Assembly: GCA_001642005.1 (NCBI GenBank)
Contig: LWCA01000505.1
Span: forward strand, 1 to 25,222
DNA: 25,222 nt
From: Intoshia linei
Lineage: Eukaryota > Orthonectida > Rhopaluridae
Direction of reading: 5' to 3'
How positions within the stretch are numbered: the first letter of the stretch is position 1; every line of letters begins with the position of its first letter. Shown piece after piece: positions 20,301 to 25,222 of the stretch. A program made the translations under genes and the position numbers. The notes beneath the pieces are model-generated. The model saw only the letters and a program-made list of their open reading frames with translations, was not told the DNA's origin and searched no databases.

Positions 20301-23300
20301 TGTCAATGTGAACTGTGAAATGTACACATTCCACGGGCAAGTCATAGAATGTACACATCTCATGGATAAGTCGTACAGTATACAGTACAGATTAACGTAA
20401 CAAGGCAGGATATATTATTAAGATTAAAAATAATTAATTCAATTTATTAAATATAAAATTTATAACTGGAAACACGATATTTGACACATAAATCATTGAT
20501 AACTAATCAATTATTTTATTTTCTAAAAATCTTAAAAACCCCTCTTGAAAGTTTAGTTCAAAAAAAATCGTAATTAAATGAAAGTTTTACAAATACAAAT
20601 CAATTTAAAAATAAACATGAGCTTGTTAATTTAACTGAATTGGTAAATTCGTTGTTAGCAAAGCATCAATTATGTATCTAACTCTGAATTGGCGTCTAAG
20701 ACACATTCTTAGTCAAATACATTCTACGACTTGCCCGTGAAATGTGTACATTTCACAGTTGTAGACATTCTATGCAACATATATAATCACAATACAATTA
20801 TATTTTAAAAGTTTAAAATTATAAGAAAGTCCATTTTTTAAAACATTTTAGGGCCATTACAAATGTTATAAAAAGATATAATGAAATAAATCAGATAATA
20901 TATTAAGATATTAATATTAGGTATAGAGCAGAGTTCTGCAACAAAGTTCGTAACACGATTCGAAGTGTGATGAATTTATTCGTGTTGGATTAAATTTAGT
21001 AAAAGGTAGTTCGCAGTGTTAGAGTTATAATGTTCTATCTGCATTTTTGTCAAAAATGAGGTTTTTAATGAAAAATGTTTTAAATCATATCTTTTACATT
21101 TTTACTAAAAAAATTAAGCTTGCAAACGTATTATTTTATGATATAACGAACATTTACTGGTTCAATTACTAAATCTCGACTTGATAATTCCTTACAAAAT
21201 TATCAAATTCCTATTCAAAATATCCTCACAGATTCTAAAAAAAATAATATATTAAAAGTATGTTAATCAAAATAGACAATGAGTAAAGAATTTTATAATT
21301 TTAAATATATAAATTGATAAAAATGTTAAATGTTAACAGTTTCTATAGAATAATGTTCTATTTGCAATTTTTTCAAATCAAATAGACAGATTGTTCTATT
21401 AGTGAAATTTAAGTTCTGAAAAACCCTTATGTTTTTATTTTTATCGTACGAAACTTTTCAATATACTTTAACAAATATTAAAAAACTAAATTGTATAATT
21501 AAATTTCAACATAAAAATTATATTTTAGACAATATAGTACTTTTAAACTTTAAAGTCGATTTAGGAAAAACTATGTTTTTGCAAATAGAAGATTATAACT
21601 CTAACACTGCGAGTTATTGAACGATTGTTACAGATGAAATTTTAAATTGTGATCGGACCGTATTGCAGAACTCTGATTTATACCTATTATTAATATCTAA
21701 ACATATCATCTGATTAATTTCATTATATCTTATTATTTCATTCATTACTAATAATAATTGGGTAATTAAAATTAAAATTAATTGAACCTAGAAAAAATAT
21801 AGTCAATTTAGTCAAATTATTATTAAACGTAATTGTAGCATTAAGTAATTTAAAAAATATTTACCAATTTTATTCTCATATTTTTCTAGTAGCATATGTT
21901 CTTGAGTAGATAAATTTGATTTTTCCTTGTTAATATACTCCAACTATCGAAATGAATATAATTATTTTTTTATTTTATTAGCAACTAGTTTGACTGTTCT
22001 TAATTTATACAAACTGCAACTTACTCTGCCGAGGGCACACTTTTCTATATATTTTTTTACACTTTATTCATAATTCCATAATTCTCCAATTTTGGATACA
22101 TTTTTGAAATAAAAAACTTTTAATAATAAATAAAAGTAACACCCTATTACATTATCTAATATTTTTAATTTTCAGTTATCTGACCAGTTTAATTTATTAG
22201 TGGGTAACCCATAAGTGGGTTACCGGTACATTTTTGATTTAATGTGTACATTTAAGTTGATGCTTGTGTTTTCCTTTTCCAGTTTATCAATTTTTTTTTT
22301 AAAATGCTTGATGACATCCTCTAATTTTCCATAACTAATTTAATATTAAAATTACATATACAGTACAAGTATAATTATATTTATATGGATAATAATTTTA
22401 GAACATACAAACGGATTTAATGAATCCTCTCTATTTTTCAAAGGTTAAATATCACCAGAATCAAAATTAAAAATCCAATAAATTTGTCTTTAATAAATAT
22501 TAAGGTAAAATAACATCATTTTGATCAATTTTTTGTAAAATATGACAACCATGCAGCAAATCTAGCGGCATATAAAACTACTCATATTATAATTGACAAA
22601 TGACAATTTTATTTATTCTGCAATTTAAGTTAGTTATGAAAATTTTTAGGAATGTACTGTTTTTACTTTATTTTTAAGATTATATCCTCATTTTCTATAA
22701 TAAATTTGAAAAAATGGAATGACAAAATTGTTTTTAAAATTCTAAAGTGAGAATAACTCATTTTAAATTAAAAGGTAATGTTAAATGACCGGTCATGGTG
22801 AAACTAGTTTGTGAACCACTCCTTTAAAGGATTATTAATAGTGAATAGAAGTATTTTTAAATAAGATTTTATTGCATCTATTTTTTTGGAAGAATTATAA
22901 AAATTTGATCTCGTTAGAGATTTCTGTTTTTTTTACGAATTATATATCATACACGTTAGTGATTAATGAAATAACAGGTACCTGAGGTTCCTGGATTATT
23001 TTTTTACAAACTATTTTTTGTATATATCGTTTTCCAGGTACCTTTTAAAATCTAGTTTAGACCTCTTCGAGTGCCTTTTTTATTAAATTTTCAATATAAC
23101 CCCTTCCCTCTCAGAAGAAGATTCTAGAATATACAATTTATATTATACATGTATGTATATAGGCTCTGTATATTCTGTAATAAACAATTAAGTATATTTA
23201 GAAAATTACGATTTATCGCAAGTTTCATGATGATCTTGACAAGTATCCTGTAAAAATATTAAATTACGTTCTTTCATCATAACTGTAGATTGTAATGAAT

Positions 23301-25103
23301 CAATCTAAAAAAAAAATCATAGGTTGCATCATATTGTCACAAAATTTTAACACCTTAAAGCTGAAATTTGTATAAATAGTTTGGTGCCGCATCAGTGAAG
23401 TTAATTTAGTTAAATATTAATATAATATATATAATAATAATAATATAAATAAAAAATAATAAAAACGTTTCCAAGTCAGGGGTCGCCAAAGTGGTACATA
23501 GACCTTGGGTCTATGAAAAATGAGGTAGACCAGCGACGTTCCTTCTTCGTGAAAATCTTTTACACCATAATATTTGTAATATAAAAAAAACAGAAATATC
23601 AAAACTTGGCATAAATATTATTTGTCAAATATTGTATAATTATTATAATAGGTATGTAATAAAAAATATACGTACAATTAAATTTTTTGCTTTAATTTGT
23701 TCAACTAAATTCAAATTATCGTCTTCAAGTTTTTCGCTTTTATATAATAATTTTTTTGCCACATCTCCAACCAATTCAAATTCACTGTTTCTCTATAAAA
23801 TTTTCATTAAAGTTTAAGATATAAATTTTAAATCGTATCATTCTTACCAGTTCGATATAATCCTCAGCAAGTTCAAAATCGTTAGAATCTCTAATCATGA
23901 CTGTTATTCTTTCTCCACTTTTAACTATACAACAAATTTCAATTAGATTTATGTAAAAATATTGATAGTTTACAAATTAACAATATTAGAATTTAAACGT
24001 TACAATGTTTATTTATTTTTAAATATTGGTGTGATTAATGTCATAAATATTCTTGTCAACACTGTATTAGTAATATTAATAAAAATAGTAAAAGTATTAA
24101 GCGTTTAAATGCATTGGAACTATTAAAACTACAAAAATAATTAAAAATTTGTATATTGATCGTTTATTATATCGGTTAATTTCATATTGATTCCATATAG
24201 TCCAGTAAAATAATTAGTCCATAACTGTCAACAATGTAGATTCTACATTGTTGATTCAAATTTCTTATTCACTTTATTGTACAATGTATACGTGTTATAT
24301 CGCATTAATATTATTATTGAAAAATGAATAAATTAACATAATTTACACGATTACATTGTCAATTTGTATATTATAACGTAAATCTTACATACGACAATTA
24401 TTTAAAGGTGTATTTATCACGTAATTCCAATATAATTTAAATTAATATTAATAAAATGAGCATATTCCAATCTCTAAGATTTTCATTATATCGAATATTA
24501 AATGTAATTAAACCAAACTATAAGATATTTTCTAAATTTTATACGCAGTGTAGGATATAAACTAATTTTTGTCATAAATACATGATTTTACTTTTGGATA
24601 TGGAAAAAGAACTCATTAGATTCCGTATAAAATGAGTTTAATTAAGTAAAATTTTAAATTCAAATAGATCTCGATCATATCCTAAATATGCGCCATACAG
24701 TATGATCTAAAAATTGACATTGTTAATTTGTAAATTTAATCCATTAGTCTCTTTTTTTCATAAATATAACCAAATCAACACATTAAAAACGTGAATAACT
24801 TTTAAATGTTTTTAATTATTGAATGTTACCATCTTGTTAGTGCTAACCACCACTAACTTAAATCAATAACAATAAGCGACATATACATGTATTATGGATT
24901 ACCCAAATATTCAATTAATTCAAACAGGTCCAAAGATTCCTTTTTCTCCAAATTCTTCAAAAGTCTTATTACACTAAATTGTTTTGATATAAATTTGTAG
25001 TAGTTTTCAATGTTTTTGTTATCATTTTCAATTATCTTTGATTTTTGGTTATAATTTTCAGTCTTAAACACGCATTCATGCGAATGAGATCTGATCAGTA
25101 CTC
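17356..25103 (-). CDS. TRAK/Milton-like (HAP1-N family) coiled-coil protein, eight 3' exons, 5' end off the right edge
   Basis: TRAK/Milton proteins link kinesin and dynein to cargo such as mitochondria; a similar role here is inferred. Exons on the minus strand: 24903-25103, 23848-23924, 23676-23792, 23210-23304, 22250-22334, 21865-21943, 20133-20263, 17356-17529. All junctions are GT-AG with matching phases, giving 318 visible codons and a stop at 17356-17358. Visible residues about 60-165 align without gaps to the TRAK N-terminal block: GERITVM corresponds to GDRVSQM, and SEFELVGDVAKKLL to RDLELAARIGQSLL. The rest is charged heptad-like coiled coil (for example KKKIDKLEKENTSI). The dynein-binding CC1 box AAxxG is not conserved (VGDVA). 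The protein ends about 210 residues after that box, so the Milton C-terminal domain is absent. The first visible exon (RSHSHECVFKTENYNQ) was not recognised. The exon structure is convincing; the family assignment is moderate. Confidence 0.68.
17883..17912. repeat. Perfect 14-bp inverted repeat
   Basis: Arms aacattaaacatct (17883-17896) and the exact complement (17899-17912) with a 2-bp centre. It lies in the last intron of the TRAK-like gene. Just before it, at about 17840-17866, is GC-richer sequence (gggccgcatgcagcccgcc) of the kind found near hAT element ends. Confidence 0.7.
18340..18665 (+). repeat. Left arm of a widely spaced inverted duplication
   Basis: Matches the reverse complement of 22608-22925. 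Common blocks in order are agcaaatttttat (one base differs), attaat..cctttaaag, a hAT-style start at 18429 (cagtgtttcccaa, against gagtggttcacaa), gaattttaaaaacaatt, and taaaaataaagtaaa. Divergence is substantial, perhaps a quarter of positions. The two arms may be two opposite insertions of one element or the ends of one 4.6-kb element. Confidence 0.65.
18830..19980 (+). repeat. Dispersed repeat, copy 2, interrupted by a different insertion
   Basis: Second copy of the family at 2690-4400, lying in the last intron of the TRAK-like gene (17530-20132). It lacks the 866-bp insertion of copy 1, reading straight through gtatcagagtatata at that point. It carries instead a palindromic element at about 19530-19815. 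The minus-strand frame at 18816-19097 is a shadow of this repeat. Confidence 0.8.
19530..19815. mobile_element. Palindromic element with tandem GGCACA-containing ends, inside repeat copy 2
   Basis: Both ends carry spaced copies of aaaaacggcaca followed by acacatttataatta, then acttatcataagtaat, in inverted order. The arms are about 95 bp each with a short centre. Flanking tttttgttca on the left and cttttgatca on the right could be a degenerate target duplication. Comparison with copy 1 shows this is extra sequence inserted into the older repeat. Confidence 0.75.
20310..20761. repeat. Inverted pair of a 43-bp GC-richer unit
   Basis: The unit at 20310-20352 and the reverse complement at 20719-20761 match at 40 of 43 positions, sharing the core cacttgcccgtg-like block (gacttgcccgtg on the right copy). 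A further degenerate direct copy follows the left unit (gtacacatctcatggataag). About 370 bp separates the pair. Likely ends of a miniature element in the TRAK-like gene intron; target duplication not identified. Confidence 0.7.
20874..21730. repeat. Long fold-back element, arms about 150-170 bp
   Basis: Arms 20874-21042 and 21580-21730 are inverted complements in blocks: agatataatgaaat, aatcagat, taggtata, cagagttctgcaa, then gcagtgttagagttataat and ttctat. The centre (21043-21579) is AT-rich with no gene; the 63-codon frame at 21429 is spurious. It lies in the intron between exons 20133-20263 and 21865-21943 of the TRAK-like gene. Confidence 0.75.
22608..22925 (-). repeat. Right arm of the widely spaced inverted duplication
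   Basis: Reverse-complement partner of 18340-18665, lying in the intron between exons 22250-22334 and 23210-23304 of the TRAK-like gene. The shared ctttaaagg motif is at 22823-22831. Confidence 0.65.
23477..23540 (+). repeat. hAT-style terminus without a visible partner
   Basis: Begins caggggtcgccaaagtgg and continues tacatagacc, a widespread style of hAT element end. No matching inverted end or 8-bp duplication was found, so it is probably a truncated copy. It sits in a 371-bp intron of the TRAK-like gene. Confidence 0.4.
24228..24254. repeat. Perfect 13-bp inverted repeat
   Basis: tcaacaatgtaga and its exact complement around one t at 24241. It lies in the 978-bp intron 23925-24902 of the TRAK-like gene, in which I see no other feature. 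Confidence 0.6.
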
Positions 25104-25153
25104 CTAAGATATAGTTAAAAAATATTTGTTATGTATAATCAACAAAATAGATC

Positions 25154-25222
25154 AGTGGTTTTTAACCGGGGGTGCACAGAGCTATTTTCAATTTTTTTTA
25201 ATTACATTAATAAAATAATTAG
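25154..25222 (+). repeat. hAT-style terminus at the right edge of the window
   Basis: Begins cagtggtttttaaccggggg, another common hAT end form. The element would extend beyond the window, upstream of the first visible TRAK-like exon. Confidence 0.35.

Noticed and set aside
20103-20363. 86-codon minus-strand frame read as one continuous protein
   Set aside because: Only 20133-20263 is coding, as an internal exon bounded by a ttcag acceptor and a gtaata donor. The N-terminal part of the frame is intron containing the 43-bp repeat unit.

Overview
This is nuclear DNA from an animal: very AT-rich, intron-bearing, and full of small inverted-repeat DNA transposons. No bacterial operons, tRNA, rRNA or CRISPR arrays were seen. 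The protein matches look invertebrate. An insect, perhaps an aphid-like hemipteran, is my best guess, but introns of only 32-39 nt mean other fast-evolving invertebrates cannot be excluded. Most real exons are too short to stand out as long open frames. I found them by reading both strands for family motifs, then requiring splice-site consensus and matching codon phase at every junction.

Three spliced genes account for nearly all the coding signal. (1) Minus strand, from 5768 leftwards past the window edge: nine exons of a calmodulin-dependent cyclic-nucleotide phosphodiesterase (PDE1 type), from the calmodulin-binding N-terminus into the catalytic HD domain. (2) Plus strand, 7302-13813: a complete 13-exon STT3A-type catalytic subunit of oligosaccharyltransferase, 693 codons plus stop. 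PDE1 and STT3A are head to head, with 1.5 kb between the start codons. (3) Minus strand, 25103 down to 17356: eight 3' exons of a coiled-coil protein. It aligns without gaps to the HAP1-N/TRAK (Milton) family but stops early. Two weaker protein remnants lie between genes 2 and 3: an innexin-like tail near 14679 and a PRA1/ARL6IP5-like segment near 16825.

The rest is dominated by transposons. A 1272-bp Tc1 element with a dead transposase sits in STT3A intron 5. Others are an 866-bp hAT-type element with a smaller TA-flanked element nested inside it, a 224-bp hAT-type element, and several TA-flanked elements at 4632, 6733, 15060 and 17104. Two copies of an older dispersed repeat (2690-4400 and 18830-19980) each carry a different later insertion. 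Between 18340 and 22925 there are three further inverted-repeat structures inside the introns of the TRAK-like gene.

I see no new multi-gene system. The points most worth following up are the cluster of extremely short introns, the unusually divergent STT3A and PDE1 proteins, the truncated TRAK-like protein without a recognisable CC1 box, and a small transposon that abuts and may supply the splice donor of STT3A exon 4.
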